Positions 31,113-40,089 of a DNA stretch of 64,000 nt are shown here, one piece after another. Positions within the stretch are counted from its first letter, which is position 1. Each line of letters opens with the position of its first letter. Made by a program: the position numbers and the translations under genes. The notes beneath the pieces are model-generated. The model did no database searches and was not told the DNA's origin. It saw nothing but the letters and a program-made list of their open reading frames with translations. This stretch comes from Luteibacter rhizovicinus DSM 16549 (lineage in GTDB: Bacteria; Pseudomonadota; Gammaproteobacteria; Xanthomonadales; Rhodanobacteraceae): NCBI RefSeq assembly GCF_001887595.1, contig NZ_CP017480.1:2508001-2572000 (forward strand), written 5' to 3'.

Positions 31113-32068
31113 AGTTTGATGTCGTTGGAATCCAGGTTCAACGAATCCTGGATGATGGCGATGGGTTCTTTGCGGAGAATCCGATAAATGCGTAGCAGAT
31201 ATTCACCCAGGATCCCGAGCAGTAGCGACTGAAAGCCGATACCGAAAAGGATGAGGATGTGCAAGCTTGCCAGGCCTCGCGGGAAGTCCGGGAAAAGCAA
31301 TTTCAGCACGAGGTAATACACGGTGCCGAGGGCGGACAGAGAGAGAATCACGATGCCTGCAACCGTCGCCAGACGGAGCGGCACCAGGGAATGATTGAAT
31401 ACGCCGGTAAGGCCGAGGCGGATCAACTGCGCGACGCCGAACTTGCTTGAGCCGGCAACACGTGCGGATCGGTCATATGTCACGCCAATCTGCCGAAAAC
31501 CCATGCCAGCAATGAGACCGCGGAGGTAGGGCTCTGCCGAGCGTTGCTTCTCAAGCGCATCGATGACCTTTCGATCGACAAGCCGGAAGTCGCCGGCGTT
31601 CCGGGGGATAGGATGTTCACTGATGCGATCAATGACCCAGTACCCGATTTTTCGGAACGAATGAATGAACTTGCCCTCCGGACGCGATCGGCGCACGCCG
31701 TAAACGACGTGATATCCCTGCCGCCAAAGAGCCAGGAAGTCTTTCAGAAGCTCGGGCGGATCTTGCAGGTCTGCGTCGATTTGAAGCACAGCATCGCCGC
31801 GAGTGTGCAGGTAGTTCGCCATGATGGAACGTTGGAAGCCGAAGTTCTTCGAGAAACGAATGGCACGAACGCGCTCATCTTTTGCCGCCAACGCCTCCAG
31901 CATGCTCCACGTGGTATCGGTCGAGCTGTTATCGCTGAATACAAATTCAAGGCGGCATTCGTTGGCCATCGTGGTGGCAAGTGCATCCAGCCGTTGATAC
32001 AGCGCTGCGATGTTTCCTTCCTCGTTGTAAACCGGAATGGCTATCGAGATCAGCGGTAGTGAGGTCAT
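31109..32068 (-). CDS. GtrB/DPM1-like family 2 glycosyltransferase
   Basis: 319 residues. The GT2 catalytic domain (1-about 225) has IPVYNEEGNI, the metal-binding IDADLQDPP and the RDP/GtrB-like GDFRLVDRKV. Two C-terminal membrane segments (about 233-255 and 270-292) follow, the architecture of enzymes that transfer a sugar from a nucleotide to undecaprenyl phosphate. It would supply the lipid-linked donor to the GT-C-like proteins. It overlaps its neighbours on both sides by 4 nt. A second paralogue lies at 57633. Confidence 0.92.
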   Translation of the reverse strand: MTSLPLISIAIPVYNEEGNIAALYQRLDALATTMANECRLEFVFSDNSSTDTTWSMLEALAAKDERVRAIRFSKNFGFQRSIMANYLHTRGDAVLQIDADLQDPPELLKDFLALWRQGYHVVYGVRRSRPEGKFIHSFRKIGYWVIDRISEHPIPRNAGDFRLVDRKVIDALEKQRSAEPYLRGLIAGMGFRQIGVTYDRSARVAGSSKFGVAQLIRLGLTGVFNHSLVPLRLATVAGIVILSLSALGTVYYLVLKLLFPDFPRGLASLHILILFGIGFQSLLLGILGEYLLRIYRILRKEPIAIIQDSLNLDSNDIKL

Positions 32069-33006
32069 GGCGTTCCAGCGCTTTTGACTTTGGATAGATC
32101 GGAAAGGGTTTCGGCGATGCCTTGGGCCACGGTTAACCGTCGACGCCAGCCTGTATGTGTTTCGATCGCAGATGGATTTCCCACGACCCTGGGCTGATCG
32201 TCCGGTCGCAACGGCAAGGCTCCAAAACGAAGAAGCGAAGGATCAGCGTTCATGGCATCCGCTACTTCCAGCGCGAACGTCCGCACACTCGTTCCTTCGC
32301 CGGTACATACGTTGTAGTGACCGGTTGGAAGTCTGCCTTCGATCAGTCCGGAAAGGGTAGCCAGAATCGCCCCGCAAACGTCGTCGACATGGATGAAATC
32401 GCGGATCTGGAGGCCTTCGGAAAGCGGAACGTCTTCGCCTCTGAGAAGCGATTCGCGCAAGGCTGGGAGGAGGCGGTGCGGCGCTTCCCCTGGGCCAAAA
32501 ACGTTGAAGAGACGTAGGTTGACGCTAGGCAATCCTAACGCCAGTCCGGTGGCGAGTGCCATGAGTGCACCTGCTGCCTTCGTGGCTCCGTACACCTTCG
32601 TGGCTTCGAGAGGAGCGTCTTCTGAAATGCATTCACCTTTGAAACGGGCGTATTCCGAATTAGTCCCGGTCATCACAAAGCCCCGCGCCCCAAGCGCGTA
32701 GGCCATCTCGGCAATCTCGGCCGGGAGTTGCCCGTTGATCCGGCGGAGATTGCCAAGATCGCGGTCTGCTGGATTCACGCCGGCAGCAGCGAGATGCACG
32801 ACTGCGTCGATCTGTGTAGACCCGATGGCAGACCGCATTTGCTCTGTATCCAGCCGCGATACGACACGATGATCGACGGTACCCGCAGAGCTTCCGCGCA
32901 ATGCGCCGCGGCCGACAGAGAGGACGTCGATGTTCGCGGCTGCCAGATGAGCAAGGAGTCTGTTGCCGATGAACCCGGATCCGCCGGTGAGCAGGATGCG
33001 AGTCAT
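32065..33006 (-). CDS. SDR-family CDP-4-keto-6-deoxyhexose reductase/epimerase (inferred)
   Basis: 313 residues from the ATG at 33006; the frame is open into rfbG but without similarity. The Rossmann motif is GGSGFIGNRLLAHL; MTGTNSEYARFKG and YGATKAAGALM carry the catalytic region with the Tyr/Lys pair. The position between rfbG and rfbF, with 4-nt overlaps, suggests it reduces or epimerises CDP-4-keto-6-deoxyglucose, like the CDP-abequose/paratose synthases of other clusters. Since no 3-dehydratase (RfbH) gene is seen, the product may be a CDP-6-deoxyhexose rather than a 3,6-dideoxyhexose. The exact stereochemistry cannot be predicted. Confidence 0.75.
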   Translation of the reverse strand: MTRILLTGGSGFIGNRLLAHLAAANIDVLSVGRGALRGSSAGTVDHRVVSRLDTEQMRSAIGSTQIDAVVHLAAAGVNPADRDLGNLRRINGQLPAEIAEMAYALGARGFVMTGTNSEYARFKGECISEDAPLEATKVYGATKAAGALMALATGLALGLPSVNLRLFNVFGPGEAPHRLLPALRESLLRGEDVPLSEGLQIRDFIHVDDVCGAILATLSGLIEGRLPTGHYNVCTGEGTSVRTFALEVADAMNADPSLLRFGALPLRPDDQPRVVGNPSAIETHTGWRRRLTVAQGIAETLSDLSKVKSAGTP

Positions 33007-34106
33007 GCGACCTGGTTCTCGCGATCGAGCAGGGTCTTTCGCCAGGCCCCTATCTGGGCGGCTGTGATTGCGGGGGCTCCCTGTTCGCCGAGGTAGAAAT
33101 CGCGATACCAGGCAGCCGTGCGCTCGATCGTTTCCTCGACCTCCCACGCTGGACTCCAACCAAGCACATCACGTGCAAGGGTGCTATCAAGGGCCAGCAA
33201 CTGAGCTTCTTTCGCGGGGTTGTCGAGGTATTCGAGATTCGGCCGGGTCCAGGTGCCTGAGAGGCTCTCGAGCACCGTGCGTACAGTCAGTGCACGCCCG
33301 TCAGCGGGCCCGAGGTTCCAGCTGCGGGCCGCGGCTTGGGGATTTTCAATGAGGCTCGCAGCCAGCATCAGGTAGCCCTGGACAAGGGCGAGGACGTGCT
33401 GCCAAGGGCGCGTTGCATCCGGATAACGCAGTGTGAGTGAAGATCCGCTCGTGACGGCGCGCACGAAATCGGGAACGAGCCTGTCCTCCGACCAGTCTCC
33501 TCCACCAATGATGTTGCCACCACGGGCCGTCGCGATGGGGAGGGCACTGCCATCGACGCGCTGGAACGCGTATTGATAGCTCTGGATGACCATTTCCGCT
33601 GCCGATTTCGACGCGCTATACGGATCCTTTCCACCCAGAGGATCGTTCTCGCGGTAGGGCCAGGGCCACTCCTTGTTCTCGTAAACCTTGTCCGTCGTCA
33701 CGCATACAATGGCTTCGAGACCCGGAACGTGTCGGGCAGCTTCGAGCACGTTGAGCGTTCCCATGACGTTCGTATTGAATGTCTCGAAGGGCTCGCGGTA
33801 GCTTCGGCGCACGAGGGGTTGGGCAGCCAGGTGAAGCACAACCTGTGGTGCAAAGGCCCACATGGCCTCGTTCAGGGCGTCGCGATCACAGATGTCCCCG
33901 ATGGTGGAACGCATGCGACCTTCCAGCGCGAGTTCGTTCCACAGGCTCGGTGATGTTTCCGGCGCGAGTGAGAAGCCGCATACATCAGCTCCGATTTGCG
34001 CCAGCCAAGCGGAAGCCCAGCTGCCTGTGAAGCCTGTATGGCCGGTCAGAAATACCCGCTTGCCACGCAAGGCCGTTTCGAAGGCCAGAAGTTCGGTGTG
34101 TTGCAT
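33003..34106 (-). CDS. rfbG: CDP-glucose 4,6-dehydratase
   Basis: 367 residues. GHTGFTGSWASAWL (NAD site), TTDKVYEN (catalytic Thr-Asp-Lys typical of this family), YSASKSAAEM (Tyr/Lys) and ARGGNIIGGGDWSEDRLVPD are diagnostic of RfbG. It makes CDP-4-keto-6-deoxyglucose. It is the first gene of the leftward O-antigen arm; 144 nt separate it from the etfA stop, so the arm either has its own promoter there or is read through from etfBA. Confidence 0.96.
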   Translation of the reverse strand: MQHTELLAFETALRGKRVFLTGHTGFTGSWASAWLAQIGADVCGFSLAPETSPSLWNELALEGRMRSTIGDICDRDALNEAMWAFAPQVVLHLAAQPLVRRSYREPFETFNTNVMGTLNVLEAARHVPGLEAIVCVTTDKVYENKEWPWPYRENDPLGGKDPYSASKSAAEMVIQSYQYAFQRVDGSALPIATARGGNIIGGGDWSEDRLVPDFVRAVTSGSSLTLRYPDATRPWQHVLALVQGYLMLAASLIENPQAAARSWNLGPADGRALTVRTVLESLSGTWTRPNLEYLDNPAKEAQLLALDSTLARDVLGWSPAWEVEETIERTAAWYRDFYLGEQGAPAITAAQIGAWRKTLLDRENQVA

Positions 34107-34250
34107 TGTTGCAAGTATCCCTGTCAGGCCGGTCGTGAATCCGGGGCGACTCTCTCGCCCCGAAGCGTCAATGGCGTCGTAAGTTCGGTCCAGCCGACAT
34201 GCGCAGACGTCTCGCGAATTCCCCTGCGGCGACGTCCCTTCCTGCTTGTA

Positions 34251-35192
34251 TCAGCTAATGGCGGCTTCGAGCTCCGGGAGGATCTTGAAGAGATCCCCCA
34301 CCAGGCCGATGTCGGCAATCTCGAAGATCGGTGCCTCGCCGTCCTTGTTGATGGCAACGATGGTGCCGGCGTCCTTGATACCCGTCAGATGCTGGATCGC
34401 ACCCGAGATACCGATGGCCATGTAAAGCTCCGGCGCAATGATCTTGCCGGTCTGGCCGACCTGCATTTCGTTCGGGCAATAGCCGGCATCGACAGCGGCG
34501 CGCGAAGCACCTACTCCCGCACCGATCTTGTCGGCGAACTTGTAAATGATCTCGAAGTTTTCCTTCGAGCCCACGCCACGGCCCCCGCTGACGACCCTGG
34601 CGGCACCCTGCAGGTCCGGGCGGTCGCTCTTGCCCTGCTGCAGGTTCACGAAGCGCGTGTGCGAGGGCAGGGTGGCATCGACGGTCAGTGCCTCGATCGG
34701 CGCGTTGCCATTCGAAGCCGCTGCCGGCCAGGACGCCGTACGGATCGTGGCGACGACCGTGGAGGCGGCGTCGACTTCGACGGTCACGATGGCGTTACCT
34801 GCATAGATCGGGCGCTTGAAGCTGTGCGCGCCTTCCACGCTCATCACGTCGCTCACCTGCGACACGCCGAGCAGGGCGGCCACGCGCGGGGCGAGGTCTT
34901 TGCCGAACGTGGTCGAAGGGGCAAATACGTGCGAGTAGCCGGCGGCCGCCTTGGCGATCTGCGGGGCGAGGATCGCGGCCAGGGCATGCGCATTTTCGGC
35001 ACGAGCGATTGTCAGCACCTTGCTGACGCCATCGATCTTCGCAGCCGCGGCGGCAACCGCTTCAGGCGCGTCCGACAGCACGATGACGTCGATGGATTCC
35101 GGCTTGGCAGCAACGGCGGCGCTGACGGCGCGGGCCGTGGCGCCATTGAGCTTGCCGTCGAGGTGTTCGGCGATAACGAGGATCTTGGACAT
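34251..35192 (-). CDS. etfA: Electron transfer flavoprotein alpha subunit
   Basis: 313 residues. The C-terminal FAD-binding domain is clear: GGRGVGSKENF, KIGAGVGASRAAVDAGY, QVGQTGKIIAP and GISGAIQHLTGIK. Partner of EtfB (22 nt upstream in the same operon); it carries electrons from acyl-CoA dehydrogenases to ETF-ubiquinone oxidoreductase, encoded at 41357. In Xanthomonas etfA is the right border of the O-antigen locus, as here. Confidence 0.97.
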   Translation of the reverse strand: MSKILVIAEHLDGKLNGATARAVSAAVAAKPESIDVIVLSDAPEAVAAAAAKIDGVSKVLTIARAENAHALAAILAPQIAKAAAGYSHVFAPSTTFGKDLAPRVAALLGVSQVSDVMSVEGAHSFKRPIYAGNAIVTVEVDAASTVVATIRTASWPAAASNGNAPIEALTVDATLPSHTRFVNLQQGKSDRPDLQGAARVVSGGRGVGSKENFEIIYKFADKIGAGVGASRAAVDAGYCPNEMQVGQTGKIIAPELYMAIGISGAIQHLTGIKDAGTIVAINKDGEAPIFEIADIGLVGDLFKILPELEAAIS

Positions 35193-35214
35193 GTCGATTC
35201 TCCGGTCGGCTGCT

Positions 35215-35961
35215 TTACAGCAGGCCCTTCTGCTTGAGGGCCGCGACGAGCTCGGCGGCGTCCTTGACCATCACGCCCTTGCTGCGCTTGGCCGGGGCGG
35301 CGTAATGCGTGGTCTTGATGTGGTCGGCGGCATCGATGCCGAGCGAGCCCAACTCGATCACGTCGATCGGCTTGGCCTTGGCCTTCATGATGTCCGGCAG
35401 CTTGATGAAGCGCGGCTCATTGAGGCGCAGGTCCGTGGTGATCACGGCCGGGAGGTCGGTTTCGATGGTTTCGAGGCCGGCGTCGACCTCGCGGGTCACC
35501 GTGGCCTTGCCGTCGGCGATCTCGACCTTGCTGGCGAAGGTGGCCTGCGGGCGATCCCAGAGAGCCGCGAGCATCTGGCCGGTCTGGTTGGCATCGTCAT
35601 CGATGGCCTGCTTGCCCAGGATCACCAGGCCGGGCTGCTCCTTCTCAATCAGCTTGAGAAAGGTCCGGGCGGCTGTCAGCGGCGACACGGCCTCGGCGGT
35701 CTGGACGTGGATGGCGCGGTTGGCGCCCATGGCCAGGCCGTTGCGAAGGTGAGCGGTGAGGTCGGCCGGGCCGATGCCGACCACGATGACTTCCTCGGCC
35801 ACGCCCTTCTCGCGCAGGCGCAGGGCCTCTTCGAGGGCGATATCGTCGAACGGGTTGGCGGAGAGCTTCACGCCGTCCGTGACGACGCCGGTGCCATCAG
35901 GCTTCACCTGGATGCGGACGTTGTAGTCCACGACGCGCTTGTAACCGACCAGAATCTTCAT
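35215..35961 (-). CDS. etfB: Electron transfer flavoprotein beta subunit
   Basis: 248 residues, the normal length. It starts MKILVGYKRVVDYNVRI with NPFDDIALEEALRLRE, and has VILGKQAIDDDANQTGQ (AMP-binding region) and VTREVDAGLETI. It forms the heterodimer with EtfA. A candidate promoter (TATAAT at 36024-36029 on this strand) lies 62 nt before the start. Confidence 0.97.
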   Translation of the reverse strand: MKILVGYKRVVDYNVRIQVKPDGTGVVTDGVKLSANPFDDIALEEALRLREKGVAEEVIVVGIGPADLTAHLRNGLAMGANRAIHVQTAEAVSPLTAARTFLKLIEKEQPGLVILGKQAIDDDANQTGQMLAALWDRPQATFASKVEIADGKATVTREVDAGLETIETDLPAVITTDLRLNEPRFIKLPDIMKAKAKPIDVIELGSLGIDAADHIKTTHYAAPAKRSKGVMVKDAAELVAALKQKGLL

Positions 35962-36023
35962 TTAGGGGCCTTTGGCAGACGTTCGGGCCAGGGCCCGGGG
36001 ACGATTGGACAAATTGACCCCGT

Positions 36024-36029
36024 ATTATA
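36024..36029 (-). promoter_or_regulatory. Candidate -10 element for etfBA
   Basis: A perfect TATAAT on the reverse strand, 62 nt upstream of the etfB start. The matching -35 position (GATGCC at 36052-36047, 17-nt spacer) is weak, so activity is uncertain. Confidence 0.4.
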
Positions 36030-36103
36030 ACGCGATGGCGGCATGCGGCATCGTGCGTCGCAATACCGCCTTTGCGGCGACGGCCCGGCGGCTGGTCGTG
36101 GTC

Positions 36104-37009
36104 TCAGCCGGTGGCGCGATGGTGCATGCCGGCGCGAAACGATGTGACCTGGTCGGCGGAAAACGCGCCCACCAAGGTGACGTACTTCATGTGCAGGATA
36201 TGGTGGTACATAACGATGTAGTTTTCCTGCGGATCATGAAGATCGAGATAGGTCGAACCCTCGACCGCATAGAGGATGGGGAACACGCCACGCAGGAAGT
36301 CCAGAAAATCGGGAACCGACGTACGCTGGAAGGCGTTCAGGCACCAGTGGTTCAGTTCAAGTGCGACGACCGGCTTGAATCGCATGATCGTGTTCAGGCC
36401 GCCGCGAAGCACTCCTCCCTCGAAGCCTTCGACATCGATTTTTACGAAGGCAAGCGCGTCGAGATCCAGCTCCGCAGCGAGATCGTCCAGGCGCCTCACA
36501 TCGATCTTCTCGGTGACGTGCCCGCCCGAAACCGGCGTCCCACCCGAAACGAAACCTCCGGCTCGGCTCGATGGTGAGAAAGTCAGTTCGAATTCGCCAG
36601 AATGGTCGCCCAGGCCTACGTTGTGGAGCACGATGGCAGCGTTGCTGGAAGTGTTTTCGCGAAGGAAGGCGAATGTCGTCGGCGATGGCTCGAAGGCGTG
36701 CACGCGGTTGGCCATCCGGGAGAGCGCGAGCGCGGTGAGGCCGACGTTGGCCCCGATGTCGAGGACTGTGTCGCGAGAGAAATGGCGGAACAGCGCGATC
36801 GTATCCGGTTCGAACGTCGCGCCCACGGCCTTGAGGTAGTCGTCGTCCGAATGGATGAGGTAGGCCTGTCCGGCAATATCGATAGTTGCCGCCCTGGGCA
36901 GGCGCGACGCGGACAGGTTGTCGTTGCCGGTTCGTTTTACGGTCCGGCCTTGCGATTCGCCCCGCACGAGGTGGCTAGCAATGCGTTTGAGGTCTGCAAG
37001 CACGCACAT
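36104..37009 (-). CDS. FkbM-family methyltransferase (paralogue of 20632)
   Basis: 301 residues from the ATG at 37009, preceded by an AAGGGGTGGG ribosome site; TTG at 37045 directly after the upstream stop is an alternative. SAM motif I VLDIGANVGLTALAL, then HAFEPSPTTFAFL and FVKIDVEGFEGGVLRGG. It is homologous over its length to the 20632 protein, including ELNHWCLNAFQRTSVPDFLDFL, but has about 40 more residues at the N-terminus. It is the last gene of the second glycan cluster. Probably a sugar O-methyltransferase. Confidence 0.88.
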   Translation of the reverse strand: MCVLADLKRIASHLVRGESQGRTVKRTGNDNLSASRLPRAATIDIAGQAYLIHSDDDYLKAVGATFEPDTIALFRHFSRDTVLDIGANVGLTALALSRMANRVHAFEPSPTTFAFLRENTSSNAAIVLHNVGLGDHSGEFELTFSPSSRAGGFVSGGTPVSGGHVTEKIDVRRLDDLAAELDLDALAFVKIDVEGFEGGVLRGGLNTIMRFKPVVALELNHWCLNAFQRTSVPDFLDFLRGVFPILYAVEGSTYLDLHDPQENYIVMYHHILHMKYVTLVGAFSADQVTSFRAGMHHRATG

Positions 37010-37045
37010 CGATACCCACCCCTTGTTGTGCTGCCTCGCGGGCAA

Positions 37046-39856
37046 TCACGCAGTGTTGATTGTGCCCCGATGTCGTGCCGATTGCGTGCTGTTCACTTCC
37101 ACGGCCTGTCGCAACGACGCAGCGCTCTCCTTCCACGAGCGCCAGACGGGGTGGTTCCCCGGGCGCGGCCGATCGACCAGCCAGCGCGCGAAATGCGTCG
37201 CCAGACCCTCGGCGGAATCGGTATTGAAGTACGAGGGATAGTCGCCCGCCACTTCCCGGAAAACGGGGAGGGATCTTGCGATGACCGGCTTGCCTCGTTG
37301 GGCCGCTTCGATCAGGGGCAGGCCATAGCCCTCACCGCGTGAGGCGGCGACGAGCGCGGTCGATTGCCGGTACACCGCTTCCAATGTCTCGTCGTCGGCA
37401 TCGGCGAGCCAGAAGAGGCGCTTGCCGTTCTCGCGGTGCTGCTGGAGGCGGTTGACGAGATCTTTCACGAGCCAGCCCTGATGACCGACGATGACCAGGC
37501 AGAGGTGCGCACCGGACTCCCAAAGGAGCTCTACCGCCTCGAGGACTTGTTCATGCCCCTTGCGCGGCTCGACGGTGCCGACCATGAGAAGTGATGGGCT
37601 GGCGGCCATCGCCTGCTCCAGGACCGGGTCGAGCGTGCCGTGTCGGCGTTCTCCATCCGATTCGGCACCGAGCTCAAAGCTGGCAATCGCGGGTACCCGT
37701 CCGGATGAGCGGGTGGCTAGCCAGGTCGCCACATCGGTCGCCGTCGTGCGGGAGATGCAATGCAGGACGTCTCCGAGATCGGCGATCATCGTCATCCAGG
37801 TGGCAAAGCGCTCCCGTGACTGCGCATGAAATGCCTCCGGCATCGTAAGCGGCAACAAGTCGTAAACCACGAAATGCATCGGTACGCCGGCGCGCCGCCA
37901 GGTTCGTAGCAAGGGACCGCTTGAAGGCAGGCTTTCCATGGCCCAGTCCAGCCCGACGTAAACCTCGTTGCCGGTGATGGCAACGAGGTCATCGGGAAGC
38001 TCGCCCTCCATGTCGACGCCGAGGAGTTGGCACGCGTAGGCGTGCGCGTGGTGGTATCGGCCTTCCCGAAACGCGATGGGTTCAATCCGGACGCCTTCCG
38101 GCGGATCGCGCAACCATTCACGAAGAATCGATCGCACCACACGATGCACGCCTGTTCCCAGATCGTTCGAGGCGATATGGGTGACGTCGACCAGCCAGCG
38201 AGCATGCCTGCCCGGCGTCGCGCGGCTCAGGGCATCTGCCACACATGCCAGGTCGTCATCCGAAAGTGCAGGAGCTATCGAGGGGGCGATACGTTCTTCA
38301 ACCATGCGCTGGCGGGCCAGCGGATGGACGCGGTGAAGGCGTTGAAGTTGGGTCCGTAACGCGGTGCCCTTTGGCACGTCGTCATGCAAGACGCCAATGG
38401 CGTCCTGATCGATCAAGGCGATCCAGTCTTCAGAATTCCAGCGGCTGGCGAGCCCGGCGTAGCCGCCCAGCCGGTAGCGATCGCCAGCGAGCTGGGGGCC
38501 CTCCGTGGGCAGCGGACCTGACCAAAGGACGGTACCGGGCCACTGGCGCAGTGTTGGCAGCGTGGCACCGACATTCGTGGCATCGATGCGATACAGCGGC
38601 AGTTCGAGAGGAGGTTCATCGGCAAGGAGCCGAGGCCGGGGCCCAGGCACGGTCGTTCGAGATTCGATAGCAGCCATGGCGCGCTCTGCCACCGCTTGCC
38701 AACTGAAGTGTGAAGCCCGCGCCAGGCCGCTGCGGCGGAGGCCTTCCGCGATCTCTGGATGGGTGAGCACGGCTTCCATGCGTGCCGTCATGGCGCCTGG
38801 TTCATCCGCGTCGAAAAGGGCTTCCGGGTCGCCCACGACTTCCGGCAAACTGGTTGCGTCGTTGACGATAGCCGGTGCGCCGCAAGCCATCGCTTCCAGT
38901 GGCGCCAGGCCGAAGCCTTCGCGTTCGGACGGAAACACGAACAGTGCGCAAGTCTGATAAAGCCGGACCAGGTCCGCGTCACTGACAAACCCGGTAAAGA
39001 TTACTTCGTCCGGCCTCAGGTGCGAGATCGCCATCGCTTCGGCGAGACGTTCGCCGACAACCGGGCTGATGCGTCCCACGACGACGAGAACGTGTGTCGA
39101 ACGCAGTGTGGCGGGAAGTGCCGCATAGGCTTCGACCAGCGCGATGACGTTCTTTCGCTTATCGAATCCGCCGTTGTACATCACGAAGGAGCGGGTGATC
39201 CCGAAGCGCTCGCGCAGCACGGTCGCGTGGTCGATGCCCGGGACGGGCGGAGCAAAACACGCCTCCACGCCTGCGCCGATCGCAACGATGCGCTCCGGAT
39301 CAATACCGAGTCGTTCGATGGCGTCGGCGCGAACCCACTCGGAAATGGCCAGGAGCAGGTCGCAATGCTTCAGGACCTCGATCCTGCGCATGTACCAGTC
39401 ACGTGATCGGGCATGACCCAGGTACTCGGGGTCGTGAAGTGGAATCAGGTCGTACAGCGTGGCTACCGTAAAGGCATCGGGTGTCGTGTATGGGACGAGC
39501 GCGTCGTCGGCAAAACCCTCCACGACACTGCTCAACCAGACGACATCTGGGCTCCCGACGTCGAGCGCATGGGTGAAGACGCGTTCGGCGGCTTCACGAC
39601 GCGTGTCGTTGATGTGATTGTCCGAGGACGTGTTGCGAATGGGGCCGATGGCACGGCGGCGAACGCCCTTGCCGGTTTCGGCCAGCGTCTCGACGGCCTC
39701 GTCGATGCCATCGAGCGCGGCGTTGAACACCAGGCTCGTGTCATGAGACGGGTGTCCGAGTTCGAGGAAGGCTCGGGTGACGGCCAGGCAATAGCGACCA
39801 ATGCCACGATGCCGGCTGTCCGTCTGCGCTCCCTGCATGTCAATCACGATCTTCAC
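37046..39856 (-). CDS. Two-domain glycosyltransferase (GT4 + GT4)
   Basis: 936 residues with two GT-B/GT4 modules, homologous to the 13282 protein but without its C-terminal beta domain. Module 1 (about 1-395): DMQGAQTDSRHRGIGRYC, MYNGGFDKRKN and EGFGLAPLEAMACG. Module 2 (about 550-915): DVTHIASNDLGTGVHRV, MVGTVEPRKGH and GEGYGLPLIEAAQRG. The long linker (about 400-545) is not conserved. It is expected to form two different glycosidic bonds in one polypeptide. It overlaps the 78-aa gene by 4 nt. Confidence 0.9.
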   Translation of the reverse strand: MKIVIDMQGAQTDSRHRGIGRYCLAVTRAFLELGHPSHDTSLVFNAALDGIDEAVETLAETGKGVRRRAIGPIRNTSSDNHINDTRREAAERVFTHALDVGSPDVVWLSSVVEGFADDALVPYTTPDAFTVATLYDLIPLHDPEYLGHARSRDWYMRRIEVLKHCDLLLAISEWVRADAIERLGIDPERIVAIGAGVEACFAPPVPGIDHATVLRERFGITRSFVMYNGGFDKRKNVIALVEAYAALPATLRSTHVLVVVGRISPVVGERLAEAMAISHLRPDEVIFTGFVSDADLVRLYQTCALFVFPSEREGFGLAPLEAMACGAPAIVNDATSLPEVVGDPEALFDADEPGAMTARMEAVLTHPEIAEGLRRSGLARASHFSWQAVAERAMAAIESRTTVPGPRPRLLADEPPLELPLYRIDATNVGATLPTLRQWPGTVLWSGPLPTEGPQLAGDRYRLGGYAGLASRWNSEDWIALIDQDAIGVLHDDVPKGTALRTQLQRLHRVHPLARQRMVEERIAPSIAPALSDDDLACVADALSRATPGRHARWLVDVTHIASNDLGTGVHRVVRSILREWLRDPPEGVRIEPIAFREGRYHHAHAYACQLLGVDMEGELPDDLVAITGNEVYVGLDWAMESLPSSGPLLRTWRRAGVPMHFVVYDLLPLTMPEAFHAQSRERFATWMTMIADLGDVLHCISRTTATDVATWLATRSSGRVPAIASFELGAESDGERRHGTLDPVLEQAMAASPSLLMVGTVEPRKGHEQVLEAVELLWESGAHLCLVIVGHQGWLVKDLVNRLQQHRENGKRLFWLADADDETLEAVYRQSTALVAASRGEGYGLPLIEAAQRGKPVIARSLPVFREVAGDYPSYFNTDSAEGLATHFARWLVDRPRPGNHPVWRSWKESAASLRQAVEVNSTQSARHRGTINTA

Positions 39857-40089
39857 CGACGAGTATCTCCGCGCATTCTGTCGTAAGCACGGCGGCTCGA
39901 TTCAGGCAGGCGCCTGGCATCTACGTCGAGCACGGCTTCGGGATGGATGACGCGGTGGGCTACCGTGCGCAGCTTGCCGTCGAGGGTGGGAAAGCGGTAA
40001 ATCACGTTGACGAGGAATCGCTTCAGAGCCGGATATCGCCCGAGAAAACGAAGAAGCGAGCGCAGCGCGGGGCGAAAGAAGCGACTCAT
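39853..40089 (-). CDS. Small basic amphipathic protein, unknown
   Basis: 78 residues, 4-nt overlaps with the glycosyltransferase genes on both sides, so it is very likely translated. The first 50 residues are rich in Arg/Leu/Phe with the pattern RYPALKRFLVNVIYRFPTL, like the basic C-terminal tails seen on some envelope glycosyltransferases and on the 11851 protein. It could be a detached membrane-binding helix or accessory subunit. No family recognised. Confidence 0.7.
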   Translation of the reverse strand: MSRFFRPALRSLLRFLGRYPALKRFLVNVIYRFPTLDGKLRTVAHRVIHPEAVLDVDARRLPESSRRAYDRMRGDTRR

